Position numbers and translations under genes: made by a program. A stretch of 64,000 nt of DNA from an uncultured Verrucomicrobiota bacterium (GTDB lineage: Bacteria; Verrucomicrobiota; Verrucomicrobiia; Verrucomicrobiales; Verrucomicrobiaceae). This document shows, piece by piece, positions 36,326 to 45,662 of the stretch; the first letter of the stretch is position 1; every line of letters starts with the position of its first letter. The notes under the pieces were generated by a model that worked only from the letters and a program-made list of their open reading frames with translations, had not been told where the DNA came from and ran no database searches. The stretch lies in NCBI GenBank assembly GCA_903838675.1, contig CAILZI010000116.1, forward strand, positions 62,001 through 126,000. The letters run 5' to 3'.

Positions 36326-37717
36326 TCACCCCGCCTTAACCAGCGTCACCAGTTCCTGCAGGGACGCTTTGGCATCGCCGAAGAGCATGCGGCAGTTGTC
36401 GCGCAGGAAGAGGGCGTTCTCGATGCCGGCGAAGCCTTTGCCCATGCTGCGCTTCATCACGATCACCGTGCCGGACTTCTCGGCTTCGATGATGGGCATG
36501 CCGTAGATCGGACTGGATTTGTCTTCATGCGCGGCAGGGTTCACCACGTCGTTAGCACCAATGACAAGGCACACGTCCACGCGATCCATCTCAGGGTTGA
36601 TCGATTCCATTTCAATCAACTGGTCGTAGGGCACATCGGCCTCGGCGAGAAGCACGTTCATGTGGCCGGGCATCCGTCCTGCCACGGGATGAATGGCGAA
36701 CACGACTTCGACGCCTTTTTTGGCGAGCTCGTCCGCCAGCTGCCGCACCTGATGCTGAGCCTGCGCCACGGCGAGTCCGTAGCCGGGGACGATCACCAGT
36801 CTTCCCGCCATGCCGAGCAGCAGGGCCGCCTCATCAGCGTGCACGGACTTCACACTGCCCGTGGAAGCGGCTGCCGCGCTGGCGGTGGCATCCACTTTAC
36901 CGAAGGCGCTGAACAGCACATTGGTCACGGGGCGGTTCATCGCCTTGCACATCGCCAGCGTCAGGATCGTGCCTGAAGAACCGACGAGCGTGCCAGCGAT
37001 GATCATGGCGACGTTGTCGATGGCAAAACCATCCGCTGCTACAGCGAGTCCAGTGAAGGAGTTCAGCAGCGAAATGACCACCGGCATGTCCGCGCCGCCG
37101 ATGGGCATGACCATCAGGACGCCGAGCGCGAGCGCGATCAAGAGAAACAAACACATGAGCACCATGCCGTGCGAGCCCATGGTCATCACGAGCGCCAGCA
37201 AGGCGCTGATCACGAAGAGCAGACCGTTCAACAGCTGTTGCGCGGGATATGTCACCGGCTTGTCAAAATGGCCTTCAAGTTTGAAGAAGGCGATGATGCT
37301 GCCTGAAAGCGACAAGGCACCGATCATTGCCGCGCAGAGCATGGAGATCACAAAGACCAGGCTTGATGTCGGAGTGAGGTGCGCGAATTCAATCGCGGCC
37401 ACCAATGCCGCTGCGCCGCCACCGGCACCATTGAAAAGCGCCACCATCTGCGGCATCGCGGTCATCTTCACTTTGTAGGCTCCTGCGGCACCGACGACCA
37501 GGCCCAGCAGGATGCCAACGCACATGAGCAACCACTTCCCAAGAGACACACTTGTACCATGCGAGCCATGCAGCTGCGGCAGCACCGCCAGCAAGGCGAG
37601 CACCATGCCCACACCGGCAATGAAATTTCCTTTCCGCGCCGTCTTGGGCGATGCCAGCATCTTGATGCCGAGGATGAACAGCACGGCGGCGATGAGAAAG
37701 GCAAGTGAGGTGATCAT
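36326..37717 (-). CDS. pntB: NAD(P) transhydrogenase subunit beta
   Basis: This 463-residue protein is started at 37717 (MITSLAFLIAAVLFILGIKM). The 43 upstream codons of the longer frame lie over pntAB and are spurious. About nine transmembrane helices (domain II) occupy residues 1-~275. The cytosolic NADP(H)-binding domain III follows: VIVPGYGLAVAQAQHQVRQL, FAIHPVAGRMPGHMNVLLAE, VPYDQLIEM, LVIGANDVVNPAA, and GKGFAGIENALFL. With the two upstream subunits it forms the proton-translocating transhydrogenase, which reduces NADP+ with NADH. It is third in a three-gene operon with a 13-base gap, and its length matches E. coli PntB. Confidence 0.95.
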   Translation of the reverse strand: MITSLAFLIAAVLFILGIKMLASPKTARKGNFIAGVGMVLALLAVLPQLHGSHGTSVSLGKWLLMCVGILLGLVVGAAGAYKVKMTAMPQMVALFNGAGGGAAALVAAIEFAHLTPTSSLVFVISMLCAAMIGALSLSGSIIAFFKLEGHFDKPVTYPAQQLLNGLLFVISALLALVMTMGSHGMVLMCLFLLIALALGVLMVMPIGGADMPVVISLLNSFTGLAVAADGFAIDNVAMIIAGTLVGSSGTILTLAMCKAMNRPVTNVLFSAFGKVDATASAAAASTGSVKSVHADEAALLLGMAGRLVIVPGYGLAVAQAQHQVRQLADELAKKGVEVVFAIHPVAGRMPGHMNVLLAEADVPYDQLIEMESINPEMDRVDVCLVIGANDVVNPAAHEDKSSPIYGMPIIEAEKSGTVIVMKRSMGKGFAGIENALFLRDNCRMLFGDAKASLQELVTLVKAG

Positions 37718-37730
37718 GTTCGTGTATGTC

Positions 37731-38012
37731 TCACTTCTTACGTTTGAACATTTGCAGCATGCGGTCGGTGACCATGAAGCCACCGAACACGTTGGCGGAA
37801 CCCAGCACGACGGCGACGAAGCCGGCGGTGTACTGCATGAAGCCATCGGCCTCTGCGAGCGCCAGCATACCGCCGAGCAGGATGATGCCGTGAATCGCGT
37901 TCGTGCCGGACATCAGCGGCGTGTGCAGCATGGAAGGCACCTTGGAGATGAGCTCAAAGCCGAGAAAGACCGACAGCACGAAGATGACAAAGATGAGCAT
38001 TTCCACGGTCAT
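37731..38012 (-). CDS. pntAB: NAD(P) transhydrogenase alpha subunit, membrane part
   Basis: This 93-residue protein has three to four transmembrane helices, corresponding to the C-terminal membrane domain of E. coli PntA. LMSGTNAIHGIILLGGMLAL and GSANVFGGFMVTDRML are the conserved segments. As in many bacteria outside the enterics, alpha is split into two genes. It lies 6 bases after pntAA and 13 bases before pntB. Confidence 0.93.
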   Translation of the reverse strand: MTVEMLIFVIFVLSVFLGFELISKVPSMLHTPLMSGTNAIHGIILLGGMLALAEADGFMQYTAGFVAVVLGSANVFGGFMVTDRMLQMFKRKK

Positions 38013-38018
38013 GGCATG

Positions 38019-39149
38019 TCAGGTGGCGGTGGCGAGTTTGTCGTTCACGATGCGTCCGCCGTGGGTGACGACGCAGCTTTTGAGAATGTCATCGTCCAGG
38101 TTCAGCTTGAGCCCCTGCGTCTCCTTGTCCCAGAATTCCGTCAGCAGTGCGGTGATGTTGGACGAGTACATCTGGCTGGCATGCACCGGCACGCGGCCCG
38201 GCAGGCTCGCGATGCCGACGATCTTCACGCCTTTGCGCTCGATGATCTGGTCCGCCACGACGCCTTCGACATTGCCACCGCTCTCGACGGCGAGATCCAC
38301 CACCACGCTGCCCGGCTTCATTGCATCCAGCATCTCGCTGGTGAGCAGCACCGGCGCCCGCCTGCCAAACACCTGCGCCGTCGTGATGACAATGTCCGAC
38401 TCCGCGCAAACACGCGCCATGCCTTCGCGCTGGAGTTTGAGCTGGTCGTCGGTCAGTGCTTTTGCGTAACCGCCTTCCGTCTGCCCGGTCTCACCCACAT
38501 CGATCTTCACAAACTTAGCACCGAGTGATTTCACCTGCTCCTCGACGACCGGCCGCGTGTCAAAGGCCTCCACCTTCGCTCCGAGGCGTTTGGCCGTGGC
38601 GATGGCCTGCAATCCCGCCACACCTGCGCCGATGATGAAAACCTTCACCGGTTTGATCGTGCCTGCCGGCGTCATCATCATCGGAAAAATCTTCCCGGAT
38701 TGCCCTGCGGCCACGATCACGGCTGCATAGCCCGCCAGACTCGCCTGAGATGACAGAACGTCCATTTTCTGCGCCCTCGTGCTGCGCGGCACCATCTCCA
38801 TGCTGATGGCGCTCACACCGCGTGCTGCCAGCGCACGAATGAGTTCCGGCGATTGAAACGGATCGAGCAACGCGATAAGCACCGCGCCTTCACTCAGGGC
38901 GCTCACTTCATCGAGTGTCGGCTTGCGCACCTGCAGGATGACATCCGCTGCAGCCATCAGCGCTGCGCGATCTGTATGCACCGTCGCTCCTGCCTGCGTG
39001 TATTCAATGTCACTGTGCCCGCAGGAAAGCCCCAGGCCAGATTCCACTTCAATCTTAGCTCCCAAGGCCGTGAGTTTGGCCGCATGTTCAGGCACCAGGG
39101 CGGTGCGCGTTTCTCCCACATGGGTTTCTTTGGGAACAACGACAGTCAT
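38019..39149 (-). CDS. pntAA: NAD(P) transhydrogenase alpha subunit, NAD-binding part
   Basis: This 376-residue cytosolic subunit (domain I) belongs to the alanine dehydrogenase/PNT family. The start at 39149 (MTVVVPKETHVGETR) is preferred; 39155 would add two residues. VVVPKETHVGETRTALVPE, VFIIGAGVAGLQAIATAKRL (NAD-binding Rossmann loop), FDTRPVVEEQVKSLGAKF, and SVVVDLAVESGGNVE are diagnostic. First gene of the pntAA-pntAB-pntB operon. The 122-base gap upstream carries the AATGACGAAT repeat. Confidence 0.95.
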   Translation of the reverse strand: MTVVVPKETHVGETRTALVPEHAAKLTALGAKIEVESGLGLSCGHSDIEYTQAGATVHTDRAALMAAADVILQVRKPTLDEVSALSEGAVLIALLDPFQSPELIRALAARGVSAISMEMVPRSTRAQKMDVLSSQASLAGYAAVIVAAGQSGKIFPMMMTPAGTIKPVKVFIIGAGVAGLQAIATAKRLGAKVEAFDTRPVVEEQVKSLGAKFVKIDVGETGQTEGGYAKALTDDQLKLQREGMARVCAESDIVITTAQVFGRRAPVLLTSEMLDAMKPGSVVVDLAVESGGNVEGVVADQIIERKGVKIVGIASLPGRVPVHASQMYSSNITALLTEFWDKETQGLKLNLDDDILKSCVVTHGGRIVNDKLATAT

Positions 39150-39242
39150 CTGCATGTGAGGACACGAACGATGACGGAGAGTGCCATTTAGCCGCCATCG
39201 TGTAAAGAATGAAAGCGGCGCAAGGGGTAGGTTCTTGTCCTA

Positions 39243-39252
39243 AATGACGAAT
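39243..39252 (+). repeat. AATGACGAAT element upstream of pntAA
   Basis: This is an exact inverse copy of the decamer at 36288-36297. Together they bracket the pnt operon in opposite orientation, both in non-coding DNA. Confidence 0.35.
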
Positions 39253-39271
39253 CTGAACGATACACGCAGGC

Positions 39272-40672
39272 TCAAATCAGCTCCCTCAACGGCGCACCCT
39301 GATCAACGATGAAATTCGGCCTGCCTTGATGATCGGTGTAGGTCGTATCCAGCGGAACGCCCATGTGGTGGTAGATGGTGGCGGCAAGATCACCGGGCGT
39401 GACGGGGCGTTCGTCGATCTGGCCGCCGTCTTTGTCCGAGGAACCGATGACCTGGCCATGACGGAAGCCTCCACCAGCAAGTGACATGGACATGACGTAC
39501 GGCCAGTGGTTGCGGCCATCGGTGCTGCCCTGCGTTCCGAGCGTGGGCGTGCGGCCAAACTCGCCCATGGTGATGACCAGGGTGTCTTGAAGCATGCCGC
39601 GTTCAGCAAGATCGCTGACGAGCGTGGTGATGACGTGATCAAAGACAGGCAGCAGCGGGCGCAGGCCGTTCCAGATGCCACCGTAGGGTGGGATGTTGTC
39701 GCCGTGATTGTCCCAAGTGCCTGAGGCACCATGATTGCTGAGGTCGATGGTGACAAAAGATGAACCGCGCTCCACGAGGCGCCGTGCGAGCAGTGCTTGT
39801 TTGGCCCAGTCATGCTCGCCGTAGCGGTCGCGTACTTTCTGTGGTTCCTTGCTCAGATCAAAAGCCTCCTGCGCCCGGCCACCGGCGACGATGTCGAAGG
39901 CGGTCTGCGAAAAGCTGTCCATCGCGCTCATCATGCCGCTGGCATCGATGTCGGCGCGCAATCCGTCCATTTGCCTGCTCAGCGTCTGGCGCGCGTGCAG
40001 GCGGTCCATGCTGAGGCCGGAGGGCAGCTGGAAGAGCTTGGTGGCGCTGTTGCCGTCAAAGGGGTCATACTGCGTGCCAAGATAACCACCCCATGCGACG
40101 TGCGAGCGCGACTTCATGTTCAGCACGACATACGGCGGCATGCCCGGATGATTCGCCCCACGGTGCTTCGCCACGATGCTGCCGAATGAGGGGTAATACT
40201 TCGCCTTCGGATTCGTGCGCGGCTCGTTGGCCAGGTTCGCGGTCTGCATGACCATGTTCGGCTCATGATTGCTGAAGCGGCAGTCCACCGAGCGGATGAG
40301 CGTGAACTTCTCCAGCATGGCGGCCTGCTTGGGCAGGTACTCGCAGATGTGTGTGCCTGGCAGCTTGGTTGGGATCGTTTTGAGCGGTCCGCGAATCTCC
40401 CGCGGGCGGTCAGGCTTCGGGTCCCAGGTGTCGATCTGTGATGGGCCGCCGGTCATCCAGAGCAGGATCACCGCCTTGCCGCTTTTGGTGGCTTTTCCTT
40501 CCGCGCGCAGCTTCGTTAGCGCAGGCAGGGTGAGGCCGCCCAGTCCTGCGAGGCTTGTTTTCAAAACCGAGCGCCTGCTGTGGACGACCACGCCATCCCG
40601 CACACGCGGGTTCATGAACGTGAATGCATGCGGGGCGCTGTGGCCTGAGCAAGGATGATCGGGAGATGGCAT
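39272..40672 (-). CDS. DUF1501 Tat-exported protein (second copy)
   Basis: This is a 466-residue DUF1501 protein. A twin-arginine leader (HSRRSVLKTSLAGLGGLTLP) begins near residue 32. I keep the ATG at 40672, because the PCSGH element ahead of the RR motif recurs in this family, but 40615 is an alternative. The core segments are VILLWMTGGPSQIDTWDPKP, YPSFGSIVAKHRG, RYGEHDWAKQALLARRLVER, VITMGEFGRTPTLG, and GDLAATIYHHMGV. It lies 58 bases downstream of the 1,627-residue dehydrogenase/cytochrome fusion on the same strand, so the two are probably co-transcribed. It is clearly related to, but not a close duplicate of, the copy at 18.4 kb. Confidence 0.9.
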   Translation of the reverse strand: MPSPDHPCSGHSAPHAFTFMNPRVRDGVVVHSRRSVLKTSLAGLGGLTLPALTKLRAEGKATKSGKAVILLWMTGGPSQIDTWDPKPDRPREIRGPLKTIPTKLPGTHICEYLPKQAAMLEKFTLIRSVDCRFSNHEPNMVMQTANLANEPRTNPKAKYYPSFGSIVAKHRGANHPGMPPYVVLNMKSRSHVAWGGYLGTQYDPFDGNSATKLFQLPSGLSMDRLHARQTLSRQMDGLRADIDASGMMSAMDSFSQTAFDIVAGGRAQEAFDLSKEPQKVRDRYGEHDWAKQALLARRLVERGSSFVTIDLSNHGASGTWDNHGDNIPPYGGIWNGLRPLLPVFDHVITTLVSDLAERGMLQDTLVITMGEFGRTPTLGTQGSTDGRNHWPYVMSMSLAGGGFRHGQVIGSSDKDGGQIDERPVTPGDLAATIYHHMGVPLDTTYTDHQGRPNFIVDQGAPLRELI

Positions 40673-40730
40673 CGGAGTTCAATACGTAGAGCCATGAAGA
40701 TCTCTAACCGCGTAAAATTTTATTCCATCT

Positions 40731-43700
40731 TCATTTCACCACCTTCAAATACGCGATCAAATCCGCGAGTGACTGCGGCGTGAGTGCGGCTTCAAGTCCT
40801 TCCGGCATCAAGGATGTGCCCGTGCTCTGCAAACTTGCGATCTCGCTGCGCAGCACGGACTTCGTCAGATTGCCCGCCATCTTCAGCGTCAGACTCGCGC
40901 TTGTTTCCGTGGCGATCACTCCATAGAGCTGCTCGCCATTTTTGAGCGTGCAGTTGTACGCCATGAATCCGGGCTCAATGATCGCGCTCGGGTCCAGAAT
41001 GGAATTCATGAGCTTCTCCGCATCATGCTGCACCACACTGCGCAGATCCGGACCCAGTTCGAGGCCCACCCCGTCCAGTTTGTGACAGCTGATGCACACC
41101 TGCGCAAACACCGTCTTCCCCTTCGTCGCGTTGCCCGTCAGTTTCAGCGCAGGTTTGAACTTCTCCACCACCGCCGCACGCGTGGCGCTCGTGGCATCCG
41201 CAAACACCGCCGCCGCCTGTTTCGCGATTTCCTTTTTCGGGTGTTTTGTCAGTCGTGCCCGTAGTGCAGCATCACATGCTTTCGCCTCTGGCCGCTTCAG
41301 CAACGCCAGGGTCCAGGCATCGTTGGAGAGCAAGGTCTCGATGATCTGCATCCGCACCGCAGGTGTCCGTTCGTTCCAGCCCGTCAGCAAGAACTCAGGT
41401 CCGTCGTTCGGCTGCAGCTTCGCCACCAAACGTAGAACCTCGGGGTTCGCAGACTTCTTCCACATCTCCGGCAGCAGGGCCTTCACCATTTCGCGATGTT
41501 CACGGTCCGAGGCCAGCAGCGCCAAAGCCACCATGGGAGGAGCCTCCTTGGCCGCTTTGACTTCCTCTGCCGCCTTGTGGAGCAGGTCCGCCATTTTCTT
41601 CAATCCCTGCTGCGCTTCCGCCGAAGTCACCTGCTGTGTGAATCCGGACAGCGAGAGCCCCTTCTCATCAAGAACGGCAAGCAGTTCGGTGGCATGTTTT
41701 TGCGCTCCCTGATGAGACAGCAGCGTGGCGGTTGCCTGCTCATTTTTAACTGCCAAAGCGCAGCGGAACAGCATGCCGATGACTTGGTTGTTTTCCGGCC
41801 CCGCGCTTTCAGGAAAACGTGTGCAAACACCTTCCAGATGCGGCATCACCGAACTCAGTGCTGCACCTTGAAGAGAGGAGCCTGCTGGAGCCCCACGCAG
41901 TTGCTGCGCCAGCAGATCAGCCGCCCAGTCTCCCTTCAATTCACCCAGCGAGCAGGCCAGTTGCAGTTGGACCTTTTCGTCTTTGTCGTTCACGAGCTTC
42001 GTCAGCGTTTTTTGGAGTATCAAAGATTCGTTGTCTTCCCACTTCAGTTTCTCCGCCATCTGCAATGCCTGCTCCCGCGCACGCGGCGCTTCATCGGCCA
42101 GCAGTTCCAAACATAATGCGGTGCTGAGTTTCTTCATGGCCAGGAGTGTCCACGCCGCTTGTGCCCGTGTTTGAGGCTGCTTTGATTTCAACAGACCTGC
42201 AATGGCAGCCTTCTCACCGCTCCATGCCAGCTGCATCTGCGCCTTGTCACGCTGCCAGCCATTCGAGGGAGCCAAGCCCTGTTCTGCAGTCCCGCCTTTA
42301 GGCGGTTCTGGAGTGCGCGTGACTTTCCATATCCTCCCTTTGTCATCCCCCTCACGATAATGTGGCAGCAGTTCATCCTTCCCGTTTTGCGGCAGCCATT
42401 GCGGATGCTCGATCATGTAGCGGTACATGTCCGCCACCCACAGCGCACCATCGGGGCCGGTGCGAACCATCACGGGGCGGCACCAGCGGTCTTCGCTGGC
42501 CAGAAAATCCATCTTCGACTCCGCAGGATCACGCGTGGCCTTGAACGTCACGCCATCATCCTCCAGGACATGATGCTGCACCACGTTGTGAAAGGGCTCG
42601 CAGGTGAAGGCGTGGGTTTTGCCATCATCAAACAACACGCGGTCGCGATACACCTCAATGCCGCAGGCGCTGGTGAATCGCCCCGCTTGATCGAAGCTAT
42701 GGAAACGCTTCTCCATGCTGCTGGCGGGATACACCGGCGGATTGCGCGGGAAGAGCTGATGAATTGGGTCTGGCGGAATGACGTATGGGTTCCGGCGCAG
42801 GTAGTGGTCCTGCAGCACGTAGTGCCAGAGCGGGTGACTGTTTTGCACGCCGAACCAGTGGCCCCAGTCATCGCGGGTGCGGCCAAACTGCGAGGGGCCG
42901 CTCTGCGGATCAAACTCGCCCGTATCCGGCTTGAAGCGGAAGTCGCGGCTGCCGAGGTCGATTTTCTGGCCGGTGAGCTTGGATTCGATCTGTGTGGTTT
43001 TGTTGTAGCCGCTGTTGTGTGCGCCCGCCGCACAGTACACCCAGCCATCCATGCCCCAGCGCAGGCCGTTCACACGCAGTTGCTGATTTCCCGTACTAAA
43101 ACCGGTGAAGAGCACCTGCTTTTCTCCATTCGGCTTGATGAGGAAAATGTCCGGTGCGGCGGTTACGATGACGCCGTCACGCCAGGTCAGGATGCCCGTG
43201 GGATAGCTCAGATCATTCACGATCACCGTGCGCTTGTCATAGCGCCCGTCCGCATTGCTGTCTTCGATCATCACCACGCGCCCGCCAGCCTTGCCGTTGC
43301 CATCCATGCCCAGCGGATAATCCGCCATCTCGATCACCCACAATCGCCCTTTCTCATCCCAGTCAAATGCCACGGGATCCAGCACCACCGGTTCTGCGGC
43401 GACGAGTTCGATGCGGTATCCTTCGCGCACATGCCACTTCTTCGCTGACTCTTCGGGTGAGAGTGGTGGTGTGGCGGTTTGCAGCTTCGCAGGCGCAGGT
43501 GGCGTCATGCCACTGGCCTTGTAATGCTCTGCGGTTTCATCGGCGGTGAGGGCGTCATTGTAAAAAGCCACCTCGTCGATTTTGCCTTCGAAGTTGAACA
43601 AGTTGTCGCTGCGCCCGCCAATGAACCATTGATCTTTGGGCGTGTGGGTGATGTCCAGATCACCTTCGATCTCAGGCTTGCCGTCCAGAAACACCTGCAG

Positions 43701-45614
43701 CCGTTTCCCCGTGCGGTTCAGTACCACATGATGCCATTGCTTGAGTGCCAGCTTGGTTTTGCCTGAGATCAAACCCTTCGCAGTGTTGCCATTGTAAACG
43801 AACAGGCAGCCTGAGGCTGCGTCGGCGTGCGTGCCGCCAATGCCGAGATGGTCCCCCGGGCAGGCTTTATCGCCTTCAGGGCCACGTGAGAACAGGTAGC
43901 CCGTCACCGCACGTGCATTTGTGGGCAGAGCATTCCAGAACCAGAACTCCACGCTGTAGTCGCTGCCGGTCATCGGAAAACCGTCCACTCGTCCGCCTGC
44001 AAAGTGCGGTGCTCGATTGATGCCCTTGCCGGAGAAAGCCTCGCCCTGTGGCCCCTCCAAATAGCGGGCCACACCGGGCTCGTAGCGTGGCTCTTCGCCA
44101 CGCCAGTCATTGACGGGATAGAGAGTGTCGCCTGCGATCTCGTCCATGCGCCAGTACGACGTGGGATTGGAAGTAAAGACGGCCTGGGGATAAGCACCCA
44201 ACGTGTGGGTGATGATCTGACGGTTTTTGCCGGTGATCTCCTCCAAGGCATCGAGCAATGTCTCGACCATCTTCGGTTCGGCCTGCACTTCCAGTCCTGC
44301 TGTGCGCGCCGGCCAGGTGGTGTAGCCGCCCAGCGCATGCTGCTCTGGCGGCGGGATGTAGCCTTCACCACCGTTGGCGAGTTCGATGTTGATCGTGGTC
44401 GGCAGCGGGCTCTGCGCTTTCAGCTTGAGGCCGGTGATCGCATAGACTTCGTTCGGCAGTGTGGCGATGGCCAGATCGCCGATGCGGATGGCCTGCAGCT
44501 TGATCTCTGTCTTCTGCCGCTCGTGCAGAATGATTGCCTCACGCGCATACACCTCCTGCTTGTCCTTTGGTACATCGTTCACAATCTTGGCCGCGATGGG
44601 CCGCGCCCAGGCGAGGCGTTTTTCGCTTGGCATGCGGTAGTTCAGCGTGAGCAGCTTTTCCACCATCGCGATGGGAGCCAGTTTCTGATGCTGGATCTTC
44701 GCGTAAGCCTCCATGGCCTTCTTCGCCACTTCCTCGGCATACGCATCCATGGTGATCTGCGGGCGTGGCTTGCTGTAGTCCATCCATTGCTGGTCGCCGC
44801 TGGTGCCCTGCGTCATCGCGGCCACAAACTCCGGTCCTTCGCTGCTGCTCTGTTTCATCAGCTTCGCGATGTGCTGGGCAAAGGCACCATAGTAATCCGA
44901 CGAGATCGCCTTGGCTCCGAAGTAATGCATCGAATAGTTGGCGAAGAATGCCATCGGTTTGCCTTTCGCTGTTTGCACCGAGATCACCGACAAACCAGGG
45001 TCCGACGGCCCCGAAGGCCCGGTGACATCCGGGCTCTCATGCCCCGGGTGCATGTTCGCGCGGGCCGTAGGGTCGCCGAAGGGATCCGTGATCACTTTGT
45101 CCGGCTTGCGGATCCAGCGCCGCGTGTGCGTGTGCTCCCAGTCATCCACCACACCCCAGCCGATCTTGGCAGGCTGCAGGCGTTTGTGTGCGGCCACGAT
45201 GCCTTCGGCTAGCTTGGGTACAAGGAACTTTGCATAGTCCACATCCAGCCGCGTGCCGAGGCACCCCATCGCCGCAGGAGCCGAGTGAGTGTGCGTCGCT
45301 GAAACTAGCATGCGATCCGTCGGAATGCCCGTTTGAGCGCTCGCCATCGCCTTGGCTTCATCAATCAGCGTGCGTGTCATCATGCACGTGTCCACGATCA
45401 CGATCGCAATCTGCGTCTTCCCATCATCCAGCACCAAACTGCGGGTATAAAGCTTGTCGGTGATCGTGGAGGACTGCGCCTCGAGAAACCCGCCCGCGAT
45501 GATCCGTGGGAACGTCGTGGGCGTGATGTCGATGGCAGACACGCCTGCGCGGAAGGCCGGCTGCGCCTGTGCGGTGATGACTGCGAGGCCGAGAAGAAAC
45601 AGGAGGGACTTCAT
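40731..45614 (-). CDS. 1,627-residue ceramidase-like/LamG/PVC dehydrogenase/HEAT/cytochrome c fusion
   Basis: The signal peptide is MKSLLFLLGLAVITAQAQ. Residues ~20-460 are a neutral ceramidase-like domain (FRAGVSAIDITP, and the zinc-type ATHTHSAPA). Residues ~480-700 are a LamG/concanavalin domain (NPTSYWRMDEIAG, FNFEGKIDEVAFYNDALT). Residues ~725-1130 are the PVC-type membrane-bound dehydrogenase propeller (WHVREGYRIELVAAEPVV, FDWDEKGRLWVIEMADYP). Residues ~1150-1480 are helical HEAT-like repeats. The end is a cytochrome c/PVC heme-binding domain with CISCHK (Cys1507, Cys1510, His1511) and LMNSILDPSAIIEPGFMAY. The last three modules often occur together in PVC bacteria; the ceramidase-like and LamG front end is the unusual part. 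Secreted oxidation of a sugar- or lipid-linked substrate with electron transfer to the heme is inferred. Confidence 0.9.
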   Translation of the reverse strand: MKSLLFLLGLAVITAQAQPAFRAGVSAIDITPTTFPRIIAGGFLEAQSSTITDKLYTRSLVLDDGKTQIAIVIVDTCMMTRTLIDEAKAMASAQTGIPTDRMLVSATHTHSAPAAMGCLGTRLDVDYAKFLVPKLAEGIVAAHKRLQPAKIGWGVVDDWEHTHTRRWIRKPDKVITDPFGDPTARANMHPGHESPDVTGPSGPSDPGLSVISVQTAKGKPMAFFANYSMHYFGAKAISSDYYGAFAQHIAKLMKQSSSEGPEFVAAMTQGTSGDQQWMDYSKPRPQITMDAYAEEVAKKAMEAYAKIQHQKLAPIAMVEKLLTLNYRMPSEKRLAWARPIAAKIVNDVPKDKQEVYAREAIILHERQKTEIKLQAIRIGDLAIATLPNEVYAITGLKLKAQSPLPTTINIELANGGEGYIPPPEQHALGGYTTWPARTAGLEVQAEPKMVETLLDALEEITGKNRQIITHTLGAYPQAVFTSNPTSYWRMDEIAGDTLYPVNDWRGEEPRYEPGVARYLEGPQGEAFSGKGINRAPHFAGGRVDGFPMTGSDYSVEFWFWNALPTNARAVTGYLFSRGPEGDKACPGDHLGIGGTHADAASGCLFVYNGNTAKGLISGKTKLALKQWHHVVLNRTGKRLQVFLDGKPEIEGDLDITHTPKDQWFIGGRSDNLFNFEGKIDEVAFYNDALTADETAEHYKASGMTPPAPAKLQTATPPLSPEESAKKWHVREGYRIELVAAEPVVLDPVAFDWDEKGRLWVIEMADYPLGMDGNGKAGGRVVMIEDSNADGRYDKRTVIVNDLSYPTGILTWRDGVIVTAAPDIFLIKPNGEKQVLFTGFSTGNQQLRVNGLRWGMDGWVYCAAGAHNSGYNKTTQIESKLTGQKIDLGSRDFRFKPDTGEFDPQSGPSQFGRTRDDWGHWFGVQNSHPLWHYVLQDHYLRRNPYVIPPDPIHQLFPRNPPVYPASSMEKRFHSFDQAGRFTSACGIEVYRDRVLFDDGKTHAFTCEPFHNVVQHHVLEDDGVTFKATRDPAESKMDFLASEDRWCRPVMVRTGPDGALWVADMYRYMIEHPQWLPQNGKDELLPHYREGDDKGRIWKVTRTPEPPKGGTAEQGLAPSNGWQRDKAQMQLAWSGEKAAIAGLLKSKQPQTRAQAAWTLLAMKKLSTALCLELLADEAPRAREQALQMAEKLKWEDNESLILQKTLTKLVNDKDEKVQLQLACSLGELKGDWAADLLAQQLRGAPAGSSLQGAALSSVMPHLEGVCTRFPESAGPENNQVIGMLFRCALAVKNEQATATLLSHQGAQKHATELLAVLDEKGLSLSGFTQQVTSAEAQQGLKKMADLLHKAAEEVKAAKEAPPMVALALLASDREHREMVKALLPEMWKKSANPEVLRLVAKLQPNDGPEFLLTGWNERTPAVRMQIIETLLSNDAWTLALLKRPEAKACDAALRARLTKHPKKEIAKQAAAVFADATSATRAAVVEKFKPALKLTGNATKGKTVFAQVCISCHKLDGVGLELGPDLRSVVQHDAEKLMNSILDPSAIIEPGFMAYNCTLKNGEQLYGVIATETSASLTLKMAGNLTKSVLRSEIASLQSTGTSLMPEGLEAALTPQSLADLIAYLKVVK

Positions 45615-45662
45615 GAGATTGGCTCAAACCAACGCTCATGAAGGTCACTTGCTTGCCTTCGA

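Noticed and set aside
44004..45212. 402-residue plus-strand frame
   Set aside because: It lies wholly antisense to the ceramidase-like domain of the 1,627-residue gene. It is Arg/His/Gly-rich with no domain sense, so it is a GC-rich shadow frame.
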